From NCBI RefSeq assembly GCF_052113205.1, contig NZ_JBFRCU010000009.1, positions 1 to 64,000 on the forward strand: DNA of 64,000 bases, written 5' to 3'. How positions within the stretch are numbered: the first letter of the stretch is position 1; the number at the start of each line of letters is the position of its first letter. The translations under genes and the position numbers were made by a program. Of this stretch, positions 16,828-28,011 are shown in pieces. The notes below the pieces were generated by a model, which made no database searches, was not told where the DNA came from, and saw only the letters and a list, made by a program, of their open reading frames with translations. The DNA comes from Inquilinus sp052113205 (GTDB lineage: Bacteria > Pseudomonadota > Alphaproteobacteria > DSM-16000 > Inquilinaceae).

Positions 16828-17588
16828 CCATCGCCACGCACGACGTGCGCTGGGCCGCCGGCGGCCGGATGATCGTCGACGGCGTCACGCTGCAGGCGGC
16901 GCCCGGCCGGATGCTGGGCCTGCTGGGCCCGAACGGCGCCGGGAAATCCACTTTGCTGCGCCTGATCTGCCGCCTGCGCCGGGTCGAGAGCGGCGTGATC
17001 ACGCTCGGCGGTGCGGACATAGCGGACCTGCCCCGCGCGGCCATCGCCCGCCGCGTCGCCCTGGTCGAGCAGCAGGCGGCGACCGACATGCAGGTGTCGG
17101 TGCTCGACGTCGTCCGGCTCGGCCGCACCCCGCATCGCGGCCCGCTGTCGCCCTGGGGCGACCGCGACGACGCTGCGGTGGAGGACGCGCTGCGCCGGGT
17201 CGGGCTGGACGGCAAGCGCGGCCAATCCTGGCACACTTTGTCGGGCGGCGAGCGGCAGCGGGTGCAGATCGCGCGCGCCTTGGCCCAGACCCCGTCCGAG
17301 CTGCTGCTGGACGAGCCGACCAACCATCTCGACGTGCAGCACCAGCTCGAGATCCTGGCTTTGGTCGGCCGGCTGCCGGCGACCAGCATCGTCGCGCTGC
17401 ACGACCTCAACCTGGCCGCCATGTTCTGCGACGCCGTGGCGCTGCTGCAGGACGGGCGGGTGGTCTGCGCCGGGCCGCCGGAGGAGATCCTGACCCAGGC
17501 CCGGATCCGCGAGGTGTTCGGGGTGCGGGCCCATGTCGAGCGGTCGCCGCATCACGGCCGGCCGCATATCCACTACCTGCCGGGGTAG
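16824..17588 (+). CDS. ABC importer ATPase (BtuD/FecE-like)
   Basis: 254-aa nucleotide-binding subunit. Walker A is GPNGAGKST, the signature is LSGGERQR, Walker B is LLLDEPTNHLD and the H-loop is ALHDLN. It powers import through the permease encoded immediately upstream with a 4-base overlap. The set lacks a TonB-dependent outer-membrane receptor in this window, which must lie elsewhere. Confidence 0.93.
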   Translation: MTIATHDVRWAAGGRMIVDGVTLQAAPGRMLGLLGPNGAGKSTLLRLICRLRRVESGVITLGGADIADLPRAAIARRVALVEQQAATDMQVSVLDVVRLGRTPHRGPLSPWGDRDDAAVEDALRRVGLDGKRGQSWHTLSGGERQRVQIARALAQTPSELLLDEPTNHLDVQHQLEILALVGRLPATSIVALHDLNLAAMFCDAVALLQDGRVVCAGPPEEILTQARIREVFGVRAHVERSPHHGRPHIHYLPG

Positions 17589-17655
17589 GGATGGGTCGAC
17601 CCGGGCTCGACGCGTTGCCTCTCCCGTCGCGCGAGACCTCTCCAGAATTCCCAGC

Positions 17656-17745
17656 ACCGTCATTGCGAGCGCAGCGAAGCAATCCAGGGGCCGCACGCAC
17701 TGGCCCCTGGATTGCTTCGTCGGCTTCGCCTCCTCGCAATGACGG
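17656..17745. repeat. Palindromic interspersed repeat (CGTCATTGCGAG family)
   Basis: Left part ACCGTCATTGCGAGCGCAGC and right part CTCGCAATGACGG are inverted. Inner arms GCAATCCAGGGGCC and GGCCCCTGGATTGC pair perfectly around a 9-base loop. It has the same orientation and flank asymmetry (GCGCAGCGAAG left, GTCGGCTTCGCC right) as the copy at 53166. Confidence 0.87.
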
Positions 17746-17820
17746 CGAGGGTGGGTGTTACGAAAGGATCTGGCCACGCGGGAGAGGCCACGCGCTGAGC
17801 CGCGGCAGATGGCTTCAGGC

Positions 17821-17949
17821 TTGACATCCGGCCCGGAATGGCGTTTTTCACCGCTTCCATTCCTGGGAACGTGGGTCCGGCGCATGAGCCGGCGCCCCGC
17901 CTTGCCTTTGGCAGGGCCTACCGGGACAACATGAGAGAGGATCGAGCGC
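17821..17949 (+). promoter_or_regulatory. rpsD promoter and leader
   Basis: TTGACA at 17821-17826 is a good -35 hexamer; the -10 position after 17 bases (TTTTTC) is poor. The following leader of about 100 bases contains short GC-rich inverted repeats (GGCGC near 17880, GCCTTGCC/GGCAGGGC near 17900), possibly a ribosomal-protein leader structure. GAGAGGA precedes the GTG start. Confidence 0.4.
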
Positions 17950-18564
17950 GTGAGCAAGCGCCTGAATTCGAAGCACAAGATCGACCGCCGCCTCGGCGTC
18001 AACCTCTGGGGCCGTCCGAAGAGCCCGCTGAACAACCGCGATTACCGCCCGGGCCAGCACGGCCAGCGGCGCACGAAGCCGACCGATTTCGGCACCCAGC
18101 TGATGTCCAAGCAGAAGCTGAAGGGCTATTACGGCAATATCGGCGAGAAGCAGTTCCGCCGCCTGTTCGAAGAGGCCGTGCGCCGCAAGGGCGACACCGG
18201 CGAGAACCTGATCGGCCTGCTGGAGCGCCGCCTGGACACCGTCGTCTACCGGATGAAGTTCGTCCCGACCGTGTTCGCCGCCCGCCAGATCGTCAACCAC
18301 GGCCATGTCCTGGTGAACGGCAAGCGCCTCAACATCGCCTCCTACCAGGTCAAGGACGGCGACGTGATCGAGATCAAGCAGAAGTCGCGTGAGCTGCCGG
18401 TGATCCTCGGCGCGATCTCGTCCTCCGAGCGCGACGTGCCGGACTACATCGAGGTCGACCACAGCACCTTCAAGGGCAAGATCGTGCGCAGCCCGGCCCT
18501 GGCCGATGTGCCGTACCCGGTCCAGATGGAGCCGAACCTGGTGGTCGAGTTCTACAGCCGCTGA
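17950..18564 (+). CDS. rpsD: 30S ribosomal protein S4
   Basis: 204 aa, the standard length. Primary 16S rRNA binder that nucleates small-subunit assembly. The N-terminal part is basic (SKRLNSKHKIDRRLGVNLWG). The S4 RNA-binding domain lies near residues 93-155 (RRLDTVVYRM, then IVNHGHVLVNGKRLN). The GTG start is preceded by GAGAGGA. In this lineage rpsD often stands alone near grxD, as here. A strong terminator follows. Confidence 0.97.
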   Translation: MSKRLNSKHKIDRRLGVNLWGRPKSPLNNRDYRPGQHGQRRTKPTDFGTQLMSKQKLKGYYGNIGEKQFRRLFEEAVRRKGDTGENLIGLLERRLDTVVYRMKFVPTVFAARQIVNHGHVLVNGKRLNIASYQVKDGDVIEIKQKSRELPVILGAISSSERDVPDYIEVDHSTFKGKIVRSPALADVPYPVQMEPNLVVEFYSR

Positions 18565-18590
18565 TCTGAGCCGGCTGTTTCGACGAAGAG

Positions 18591-18620
18591 AAAGGGCGCC
18601 CGCGGGCGCCCTTTCTTGTT
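18591..18620 (+). terminator. Intrinsic terminator after rpsD
   Basis: Ten-base perfect stem (AAAGGGCGCC / GGCGCCCTTT) with a CGCG loop, followed by CTTGTTT. The element also lies just past the stop of the leftward RarD-like gene and could serve both directions. Confidence 0.85.
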
Positions 18621-19556
18621 TCAGCCGACGCCGTGGCGCGGGGCCACCGGCAGCCTCGCGCGCCGGGTGGCGTCGAAGGTGAACAGGGCCAGCCCGGCCC
18701 AGATGCAGGCGAAGGTCACCAGCGTGGCCGGCCGCAGTGGCTCCTCGAACACCAGCGTGGCCAGCACCAGGTTGATGCTCGGCGCCAGGTATTGCAGCAG
18801 CCCGACGGTCGACAGCGGCAGGTGCCGCGCCCCGATCATGTACAGCACGATCGGCAGGCCGGTGATCAGGCCGGAGGCCATGATCGCCAGCGACATCACC
18901 CAGCCCTCGCCGCCGGCCGCCACCGGGCCGAAGGCGCCGGTGCCCTGGCTCCACAGCCACAGCAGATAGGCCAGGCAGGCCGGCAGCAGGAAGCCGGTCT
19001 CGACCATCAGCCCGACGAAGGGGTCGATCTTCTCGCGCTTGCGGATCAGGCCGTAGAAGCCCCAGGTCGAGGCCAGGACCAGGGCGATCCAGGGGATCTC
19101 GCCGGCGCCGATCACCGAGACCACGACGCCGGCTGCAGCCAGCACGACGGCCGCGACCTGCAGCCGGCCCAGCCGCTCGCCCAGGAAGGCGACGCCGAGC
19201 AGCACGTTGAGCAGCGGGCTGAGATAGTAGCCGAGTGCCGACTGCACCAGATAGCCGTTCAGCACCGCCCAGATGAACACGCTCCAGTTGACGGTCATCA
19301 GCGTGGTGGTGGTGCAATAGGTCAGGAAGCGGCGGCGGCTGCGCAGCACGTCGCCGATCTCGCGCAGCCGCCCCAGGGCCAGCAGCAGCAGGCCCAGCAT
19401 GACCACGCTCCACAGGATGCGGTGCGCCACGATCTGCCAGGGGCCGATATGCTCCACCGCCTTGAAGTAGAGCGGCGCGAAGCCCCAGATCAGGAAGGCG
19501 CTGAGCGCGGCGCCGGCCCCGAAGCTGGGGCGGCTGCGGCTGGATTGGGCGTCCAT
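18621..19556 (-). CDS. rarD: RarD-type EamA-family permease
   Basis: 311-aa inner-membrane protein with ten predicted membrane helices, of the chloramphenicol-sensitive RarD branch of EamA transporters. The opening AFLIWGFAPLYFKAVEHIGPWQI and HRILWSV are characteristic, as are NWSVFIWAVLNG and ALGYYLSPLLNVLLG. The substrate of RarD is unknown. It begins 11 bases after the MFS gene upstream on the same strand, so the two are probably co-transcribed, and ends tail-to-tail with rpsD. Confidence 0.9.
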   Translation of the reverse strand: MDAQSSRSRPSFGAGAALSAFLIWGFAPLYFKAVEHIGPWQIVAHRILWSVVMLGLLLLALGRLREIGDVLRSRRRFLTYCTTTTLMTVNWSVFIWAVLNGYLVQSALGYYLSPLLNVLLGVAFLGERLGRLQVAAVVLAAAGVVVSVIGAGEIPWIALVLASTWGFYGLIRKREKIDPFVGLMVETGFLLPACLAYLLWLWSQGTGAFGPVAAGGEGWVMSLAIMASGLITGLPIVLYMIGARHLPLSTVGLLQYLAPSINLVLATLVFEEPLRPATLVTFACIWAGLALFTFDATRRARLPVAPRHGVG

Positions 19557-19567
19557 GATCGTCCCGA

Positions 19568-20854
19568 TCAGCCGGCCACGGCCCGGGCCCGGACCAGCCG
19601 GTCGCGGCCGGCGCCGAGGCCGGCCAGGGCCGCGACGGTGCCGATCGCCAGGATCAGCAGCCCGGCCGCAGTCCAGCCGCCGGTCCAGTCGTGCAGCAGG
19701 CCGATCAGCAGCGGCCCGCCCGACGCCAGGGTGTAACCGACACCCTGCGACATCGAGGACAGATGGGCCGCGACATGGGCGTCCGGCGTGCGCAGCACCA
19801 CCAGGGTCAGCGCCACGGCGAAGGCGGCGCCCTGGCCGATGCCCAGCAGCACAATCCACAGCCAGATCGTGCCCAGCGGCGCGAAGATGCAGCCCAGGAA
19901 CCCGGCCAGCGAGAACGCCATGCACAGCACCGCCGCCAGCTTCTGGTCGCGGCCGCGGGTCGCTAGCGACGGCGCCACCAGCGCGGCGGCGACCTGGACC
20001 ATGATCGAGACCGAGACCATGATCCCGGCGGCCACGCCGTCGACGCCACGGTCGCGCAGGATCGGGGCCAGCCAGCCGAAGACGCTGTAGGCCAGCGACG
20101 ATTGCAGCCCCATGAACAGCGTGACCTGCCAGGCCAGCGGATCGGTCCACAGGCCACGGACGGTGAAGCGGGCATGGGCGGCCGGGCCCCGGCGCGGCGG
20201 GATCTGGGTCAGCCAGACCAGCGCGGCGATGATCGCCGGGATGGCCCAGAAGGCCAGGGCCGCGGCCCAGGACCCGTCGGCCGCCCGGGCGAGCGGCAAG
20301 GTGCTGCCGGCGGCGACCGCGGCGCCGGCGCATAGCGCCATGGTGTAGACCCCGGTCATCAGCGCCGCCTTGTCCGGGAAGTCGCGCTTGACGATGCCCG
20401 GCAGCAGCACGTTGGTGACGCCGATGCCGGCGCCGGCCAGGACGGCGCCCAGCAGCAGGGCAGGGGTCGTGCCCAGGCCGCGCAGTGCGGTGCCGGCCGC
20501 CAGCACCAGCAGCAGCGCCAGGATCGCCCGCTCGGTGCCCAGCCGCCGGCTGATCCGCGGCGCCAGCACGCCGAACAGGCCGAGGCAGACCACCGGCGCC
20601 GTGGTCAGCAGGCTGGCCGTGCCGGCGGAGATGCCGGTGTCGGCGATGATCTCCTTCAGCACCGGGCCCAGGCTCGACAGCGCCGGCCGCAGGTTCAGCG
20701 CGATCAGGACCAGGCAGACCACCAGCAGCCACCCGGCCTTGAGCGGCGACGCCGGCGCCGGGATGTCGTCGACCTCGGCGTCGATCAGCAACTCGTCGGC
20801 AAGGGCAGGGGGCACGGCCCGGGCCTTCCGATCCTGCTCGGCTGTCGACACCAC
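19568..20854 (-). CDS. MFS transporter, CynX/NimT (cyanate/nitroimidazole) type
   Basis: 428 aa with about 12 membrane helices after a 35-residue polar N-terminus. ALNLRPALSSLGPVLKEI in the first helix and GAGIGVTNVLLPGIVKRDFP are hallmarks of the CynX/NimT group, known for cyanate or 2-nitroimidazole handling. The start is chosen at GTG 20854, six bases after AGGAGG; the in-frame ATG at 20959 has no ribosome site. No cyanase gene is nearby, so the substrate is open. Confidence 0.87.
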   Translation of the reverse strand: MVSTAEQDRKARAVPPALADELLIDAEVDDIPAPASPLKAGWLLVVCLVLIALNLRPALSSLGPVLKEIIADTGISAGTASLLTTAPVVCLGLFGVLAPRISRRLGTERAILALLLVLAAGTALRGLGTTPALLLGAVLAGAGIGVTNVLLPGIVKRDFPDKAALMTGVYTMALCAGAAVAAGSTLPLARAADGSWAAALAFWAIPAIIAALVWLTQIPPRRGPAAHARFTVRGLWTDPLAWQVTLFMGLQSSLAYSVFGWLAPILRDRGVDGVAAGIMVSVSIMVQVAAALVAPSLATRGRDQKLAAVLCMAFSLAGFLGCIFAPLGTIWLWIVLLGIGQGAAFAVALTLVVLRTPDAHVAAHLSSMSQGVGYTLASGGPLLIGLLHDWTGGWTAAGLLILAIGTVAALAGLGAGRDRLVRARAVAG

Positions 20855-21206
20855 GGGGTTCCTCCTGGCCACGAAACGATATCCGCCCCGGCGGATCGCG
20901 GGGCGGTTGCCGCCATTCTGGACCGGAGTGGGGTCTCGTCGCCCGTCCCACCTCGTCATGCCAGGGTCCAGGGCTCGGCATGGCCACGCTGCCGCTGACC
21001 AATGCTGTATCGAAAACCATCAAATATACACTTTGATTCGAGATCGCGCACCCTCCGTTCGGCTGATGCCGAACGAAGCGTTTCCAAGCAGGTTGAGTGT
21101 TCCTCTTCAGGCCGTCCATGTGCGCCCTTGTCGAATATCGAGAAGCGTGGCGCTGCGCCGGATCCGGCCGGGAGATCGTGCGGTTTGAACGGAAGGCATA
21201 GTCACG
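20855..21206. other. Divergent intergenic region between MFS and RTX genes
   Basis: No gene seen in 352 bases. It must hold the leftward MFS promoter and the rightward RTX promoter. The stretch 21003-21040 is AT-rich and contains an inverted repeat listed separately. Confidence 0.5.
21019..21037. promoter_or_regulatory. Inverted repeat upstream of the RTX gene
   Basis: ATCAAA and TTTGAT form perfect 6-base arms around TATACAC, 170 bases upstream of the RTX start and inside the only AT-rich patch of the region. This is a candidate regulator site; the binding family is not identifiable. Confidence 0.45.
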
Positions 21207-23912
21207 ATGGCGATCATTCCAGGAACCCCCGGCAACGATTCCCTGAACGGGACTGCCTTTGCCGACACCATCGACGGGCTGGCGGGCAACGACACGCTGC
21301 GCGGATATGGCGGCAATGACATCCTCCGCGGCGGCACCGGCACCGACTACATGTATGGCGATGTCGGCGATGACCGGATCGAGACCGGCGGGGGCGGCGG
21401 CGACTACGGCTATGGCGGCGACGGCGCCGATACCCTGATCGGGTCGGCCGATGCCGAGACTCTCTACGGCGATGCCGGGAACGACGCGATCTACGGCCAG
21501 GCCGGCAACGACACGATCTATGGCGGCGCCGACAACGACACGCTCAGCGGCGGCGACGGCGACGACTACGTCGCCACCGGCACCGGGATCGACAAGGTGG
21601 ATGGCGGCGCCGGCATCGACACGCTGTATGTCGACCGCACCAGCACCACCACCGGAGTCAGCTTCACCCTGAATGGCGCCACCGGCAGCGACGGCAGCTG
21701 GGCGGCCAATATGGAGCTGATGACCTACTATGCCGGGACCGGCAACGACACCATCACGGGTGCCGGCGGCAACGACACGATCTATGGCGGCGCCGGCACC
21801 GATGTCCTGAACGGGGCGGCAGGCGCCGATAACCTCAACGGTGGGCTCGGCACAGACACGCTCGGCGGCGGCGACGGCAACGACAGCCTCTCGGGGAATG
21901 ACGGCAACGATACGCTCCGCGGCGGCGCCGGCACGGACTACATGTACGGCCAGGCCGGCGACGACCGGATCGAGACCGGCGGGGGCGGCGGCGACTACGG
22001 CTATGGCGGCGACGGGGTCGATACCCTGATCGGGTCGGCCGATGCCGAAAGCCTCTACGGCGATGCCGGCAACGATGCCATCTACGGCCTGGCCGGCAAC
22101 GACACGCTCAATGGCGGTGCCGACAACGACACGCTCAGCGGCGGCGACGGCGACGATTATATCTCCACCGGCGTCGGGGCCGATATCGTCGATGGCGGCG
22201 CCGGCACCGACACGCTGTATGTCGACCGCGGCACCACCTCGACCGGGGTCAGCTTCACCCTGAACGGCGCCGCCGGCAGCGATGGCAGCCGGGCGACCAG
22301 CATGGAGCTGATGACCTATTACGCCGGAACTGGCAACGACACCATCACCGGGGCCGGCGGCACCGACACGATCTATGGCGGCGGCGGCACCGATGTCCTG
22401 AACGGGGCGGCAGGCGCCGACAACCTCAATGGCGGAGCCGGCACCGACACGCTCGGCGGCGGCGACGGCAACGACAGCCTCTCGGGCAATGACGGCAACG
22501 ACATCCTCCGCGGCGGCGCCGGCACGGACTACATGTACGGCAATGCCGACAACGACCGGATCGAGACCGGCGGGGGCGGCGGCGACTATGGCTATGGCGG
22601 CGACGGCGCCGACACGCTGATCGGGTCGGCCGACGCCGAGTCCCTTTACGGCGATACCGGCAATGACGTGATCTCCGGCCTGGCCGGCAACGACACGCTC
22701 AATGGCGGTGCCGACAACGACACGCTCAACGGTGGCGACGGCGACGACTATATCTCCACCGGCGTCGGGGTCGATATCGTCGATGGCGGTGCCGGCACCG
22801 ACACGCTTTATGTCGACCGCACCCTTCTCTCGACCGGGGTCAGCTTCACCTTGAACGGTGTCGCCGGCAGCGACGGCAGCAAGGCGGTCAACATGGAGCT
22901 GATGACCTACTATGCCGGGTCGGGCAACGACACCATCACCGGGGCCGGCGGCAACGACACGATCTACGGCTATGCCGGAACCGATGTCCTGGCCGGGGCG
23001 GCAGGCAACGACTATCTCCGCGGCGGGATCGGCGCCGATACGCTCACTGGCGGCGACGGCAACGACACTGCCTATGGCGATGAGGGCAACGACACGCTCC
23101 GTGGCGGCGCCGGCACCGATTACCTCTATGGCGGACTCGATAACGACCTGATCGAGACCGGCGGGGGCGGCAACGATTACGGCTATGGCGGCGACGGCAC
23201 CGATACCCTGGTCGGGTCGGCCGATTCCGAGAGCCTCAACGGCGATGCCGGCAACGACACCCTCACCGGGGCGGCCGGCAACGACTGGCTCTATGGCGGG
23301 GCCGACACCGACGTCCTGCGGGGCGATGCCGGAGCCGACCACCTCGACGGCGGCACCGGCATCGACACCGCCAGCTACTACACCGGCACGGTCGGGGTTG
23401 CGGTCAGCCTCGTCACCGGCCTCGGCAGCGGCGGCGACGCCCAGGGCGACATTCTGAGCGGTATCGAGAACATCTCCGGCAGCCAGGGCAGCGACAGCCT
23501 GGTCGGGAACGCCGGCGCTAACATCCTGCAGGGCTGGAACGGCAATGACGTGCTCACTGGCGGCGACGGCAAGGACACGCTGGCCGGCGGCGCCGGAGCC
23601 GACCGCTTCGTCTACAACGCCATCGCCCAGAGCCCGGTGGGCGCCGATGCCGACCGGATCACCGATTTCAGCCACGCCCAGGGCGACCGCATCGACCTGT
23701 CGGTGATCGACGCCAACACCATTGCCGCCGGCAACCAGGCCTTCACCTTCATCGGCTCGGGCCTGTACACCGGCGTCGCGGGCCAGCTGCGCTACAGCCA
23801 GGTCGCGGGCGTCACCACCATCGCCGGTGACGTCAACGGCGATGGCACGTCCGACTTCCACATCCAGCTGACCGGCGCGATCGCCCTGGTGGCGGCCGAC
23901 TTCGTGCTGTAG
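21207..23912 (+). CDS. RTX (hemolysin-type calcium-binding repeat) secreted protein
   Basis: 901 aa made almost wholly of GGxGxDxLx nonapeptides that fold into Ca-binding parallel beta-rolls. The repeats are organised in long units of 197 residues, each joining beta-roll blocks to an SFTLNG...MELMTYYAG spacer. The last 110 residues (ADRFVYNA, ADRITDFSHAQGDRIDLS, DVNGDGTSDFHIQL, ADFVL end) are the serralysin-type C-terminal secretion module used by type I secretion. There is no protease or lipase domain, so it is probably a structural, adhesive or matrix protein. No type I export genes are nearby. Confidence 0.92.
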   Translation: MAIIPGTPGNDSLNGTAFADTIDGLAGNDTLRGYGGNDILRGGTGTDYMYGDVGDDRIETGGGGGDYGYGGDGADTLIGSADAETLYGDAGNDAIYGQAGNDTIYGGADNDTLSGGDGDDYVATGTGIDKVDGGAGIDTLYVDRTSTTTGVSFTLNGATGSDGSWAANMELMTYYAGTGNDTITGAGGNDTIYGGAGTDVLNGAAGADNLNGGLGTDTLGGGDGNDSLSGNDGNDTLRGGAGTDYMYGQAGDDRIETGGGGGDYGYGGDGVDTLIGSADAESLYGDAGNDAIYGLAGNDTLNGGADNDTLSGGDGDDYISTGVGADIVDGGAGTDTLYVDRGTTSTGVSFTLNGAAGSDGSRATSMELMTYYAGTGNDTITGAGGTDTIYGGGGTDVLNGAAGADNLNGGAGTDTLGGGDGNDSLSGNDGNDILRGGAGTDYMYGNADNDRIETGGGGGDYGYGGDGADTLIGSADAESLYGDTGNDVISGLAGNDTLNGGADNDTLNGGDGDDYISTGVGVDIVDGGAGTDTLYVDRTLLSTGVSFTLNGVAGSDGSKAVNMELMTYYAGSGNDTITGAGGNDTIYGYAGTDVLAGAAGNDYLRGGIGADTLTGGDGNDTAYGDEGNDTLRGGAGTDYLYGGLDNDLIETGGGGNDYGYGGDGTDTLVGSADSESLNGDAGNDTLTGAAGNDWLYGGADTDVLRGDAGADHLDGGTGIDTASYYTGTVGVAVSLVTGLGSGGDAQGDILSGIENISGSQGSDSLVGNAGANILQGWNGNDVLTGGDGKDTLAGGAGADRFVYNAIAQSPVGADADRITDFSHAQGDRIDLSVIDANTIAAGNQAFTFIGSGLYTGVAGQLRYSQVAGVTTIAGDVNGDGTSDFHIQLTGAIALVAADFVL
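21330..23102 (+). repeat. Three in-phase 591-bp tandem units inside the RTX gene
   Basis: The block encoding GG(T/A)GTDYMYG recurs at 21330, 21921 and 22512, and as a degenerate fourth copy at 23103, at exactly 591-base intervals (197 codons). The intervening DTLIGSADAE, SFTLNG and MELMTYYAG blocks keep register too. Such exact periodicity points to recent unit duplication. Confidence 0.88.
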
Positions 23913-23936
23913 CCGTCAGTATCAGGCCGACATGAC

Positions 23937-23964
23937 AATGCCCGCCCCGGGAGGGGCGGGCATT
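23937..23964. terminator. Bidirectional intrinsic terminator
   Basis: Perfect 12-base stem AATGCCCGCCCC / GGGGCGGGCATT with a 4-base loop, between the convergent RTX and grxD genes. T-rich flanks are weak on both sides, but placement fits a shared terminator. Confidence 0.75.
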
Positions 23965-23987
23965 GGTCTGGATCGAAGACGCTGGCC

Positions 23988-24326
<339 letters not shown>

Positions 24327-24347
24327 GGGATACTCGCTGGCTGAGGG

Positions 24348-24584
24348 TCAGGCTTCGGCGGCGGTGGTGTGCAGCATCAGCGCATGCAGCTCGTTGCCCA
24401 TCCGGCCGCCGAGGGCCTGATAGACCATCTGGTGCTGCTGCACGCGGCTCTTGCCGGTGAAGGCGGAGCTGGTGACGTAGGCGGCATAGTGGTCGCCGTC
24501 GCCGCGCAGATCCTCGATCCGCACCTCGGCGCCGGGCAGGCCATCCTTGATCAGGCGGACGATCTCCGCCGGTTCCATCGCCAT
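24348..24584 (-). CDS. bolA: BolA-family protein
   Basis: 78 aa with the BolA fold. The C-terminal region HQMVYQALGGRMGNELHALMLHTTA contains the FV(A)xHQ-like helix and the invariant His near the C-terminus that ligates a Grx-bound Fe-S cluster. It starts one base after the purL stop and is followed by grxD, the conserved alphaproteobacterial order purL-bolA-grxD. Confidence 0.93.
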   Translation of the reverse strand: MAMEPAEIVRLIKDGLPGAEVRIEDLRGDGDHYAAYVTSSAFTGKSRVQQHQMVYQALGGRMGNELHALMLHTTAAEA

Positions 24585-24585
24585 C

Positions 24586-26822
<2,237 letters not shown>

Positions 26823-26826
<4 letters not shown>

Positions 26827-27503
26827 GAAAGGATCTGCACCAGGCCTTCGAACATGGCACGGCCGTCGGTGTCGCCGTGCTCCGGCTCCGCGGCGCGCTC
26901 GGGGTGGGGCATCATGCCGAGCACCCGCCGGTTCTCGGACAGGATGCCGGCGATGTCGTTCAGGCTGCCGTTCGGATTGCCGCGGCCGTCCTGGTCGGCG
27001 ATGTAGCGGAAGGCGACGCGGTCCTCGTCCTCCAGCCGCTTCAGCGTGTCCGGGTCTGCGAAGTAGCAGCCGTCATGGTGCTGGATCGGGATGCGCACCG
27101 TCTGCCCGGCATTGTAGCCGCGGGTGAACGGGCTGTTCGAGGTTTCGACCCGCATCGCCACGGCGCGCGAGACGAATTTCAGCCCGGCGTTGCGCAGCAG
27201 GGCGCCGGGCAGCAGCCCGGCCTCGGTCAGGATCTGGAAGCCGTTGCAGATGCCGACGGTCGGCACGCCGCGGGCCACCGCCTGGCGGATCGCGCCCATA
27301 ATCGGCGACTGTGCCGCCATGGCGCCGGAGCGGAGATAGTCGCCATAGGAGAAGCCGCCGGGGATGGCGATCAGGTCGGTCGGCGGCAGCTCGGTGTCGC
27401 GGTGCCAGACCATGTGGGTCGGCCGTCCGGTCGCGTGGGAGAGTGCCACGGCGAGGTCTCGGTCGGCGTTCGATCCCGGGAAGACGATGACGGCGGCTTG
27501 CAT
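26823..27503 (-). CDS. purQ: Phosphoribosylformylglycinamidine synthase glutaminase subunit PurQ
   Basis: 226-aa class I glutamine amidotransferase supplying ammonia to PurL. VFPGSNADRDL at residues 7-17 is the PurQ start region. The nucleophile Cys lies in VGICNGFQIL (around residue 87), with the C-terminal His/Glu in MMPHPERA. In most relatives purS ends immediately upstream; here the upstream DNA is an unrelated DUF1127/LysR island, so purQ-purL-bolA-grxD may need its own promoter. Confidence 0.96.
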
Positions 27504-27606
27504 GCGCGGGATGTAGCGGTCCCGCCGGGCCTTGGCAAGGGCGCCGCTGGCGGTGCTGGCATGCAGGGCATCGCAGCCTCGGCCTGCGGTACGCGGAGAA
27601 GAAAAT

Positions 27607-27636
27607 GGCCGGCTCCGCAGGGTGACGGAGCCGGCC
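27607..27636 (-). terminator. Intrinsic terminator after the first DUF1127 gene
   Basis: An 11-base perfect stem (GGCCGGCTCCG / CGGAGCCGGCC) with an 8-base loop. On the minus strand it is followed by ATTTTCTTCTCC. It lies 24 bases past the DUF1127 stop and separates that gene from purQ. Confidence 0.8.
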
Positions 27637-27659
27637 GGCAGGCCAGTCGCAGGGGGAGG

Positions 27660-27878
27660 CTACAGGCGGAGAAGCAGGTCGCGCGGGTCGCTGGCGGGGG
27701 CGGGGCCATCGACCCCGATGTCGCGCAGCATGTGGTCGTCCAGCGCCTCCATCGGCAACCGGCTGATGCGGCGGGCGCCAAGCGTGGCCGTGACGGCGCC
27801 GATCAGGGCGCGCAGGCCGGAGCGGCTGGTCGGCAGGGCGGCGCGATGCAGGATGTGGTCGGTGCAGGCGGTCGTCAT
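27660..27878 (-). CDS. DUF1127 small protein (copy 1)
   Basis: 72 aa. The C-terminal half RRISRLPMEALDDHMLRDIGV is the DUF1127 (YjiS-like) motif: a basic helix followed by a LxDxxLxDIGL-type turn. Other alphaproteobacterial DUF1127 micro-proteins bind RNA and affect phosphate or carbon metabolism and sRNA turnover. It is divergently paired with a GcvA-like LysR gene, an arrangement repeated 3 kb away, and ends in its own terminator. Confidence 0.85.
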   Translation of the reverse strand: MTTACTDHILHRAALPTSRSGLRALIGAVTATLGARRISRLPMEALDDHMLRDIGVDGPAPASDPRDLLLRL

Positions 27879-27951
27879 GGTATTTCCCTTTCCGGCAGGG
27901 CGTTCGATCGGTCATCGGGAACACCATGAGGATCGCGTTCTGGAGAACAAA

Positions 27952-27969
27952 CCGCAAACAGGATATTCT
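27952..27969. promoter_or_regulatory. Shared 18-bp element of the DUF1127/LysR intergenic regions (copy 1)
   Basis: CCGCAAACAGGATATTCT matches 16 of 18 bases with the element at 30999, at nearly the same distance from the LysR start (60 versus 57 bases). An adjacent dyad ATTCTCTT/AAGAGAAT (27965-27989) overlaps its end. It is the best candidate for the regulator's binding site or a conserved promoter. Confidence 0.65.
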
Positions 27970-28011
27970 CTTGGACGGGATAAGAGAATCTATCGAGCCG
28001 ACGAGGGAACC

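Noticed and set aside
18621..23861. A 1746-codon open frame on the minus strand opposite the RTX gene
   Set aside because: It runs through the rarD gene frame and then antisense to the RTX repeats; its Val/Ala/Gly-rich translation is a mirror of the GGxGxD codons and has no domain of its own. Only the rarD part is real.
21207..23912. RTX protein considered as a hemolysin or serralysin protease
   Set aside because: No HExxH zinc-protease motif, lipase GxSxG or acylation domain; it consists only of repeats and the secretion end.
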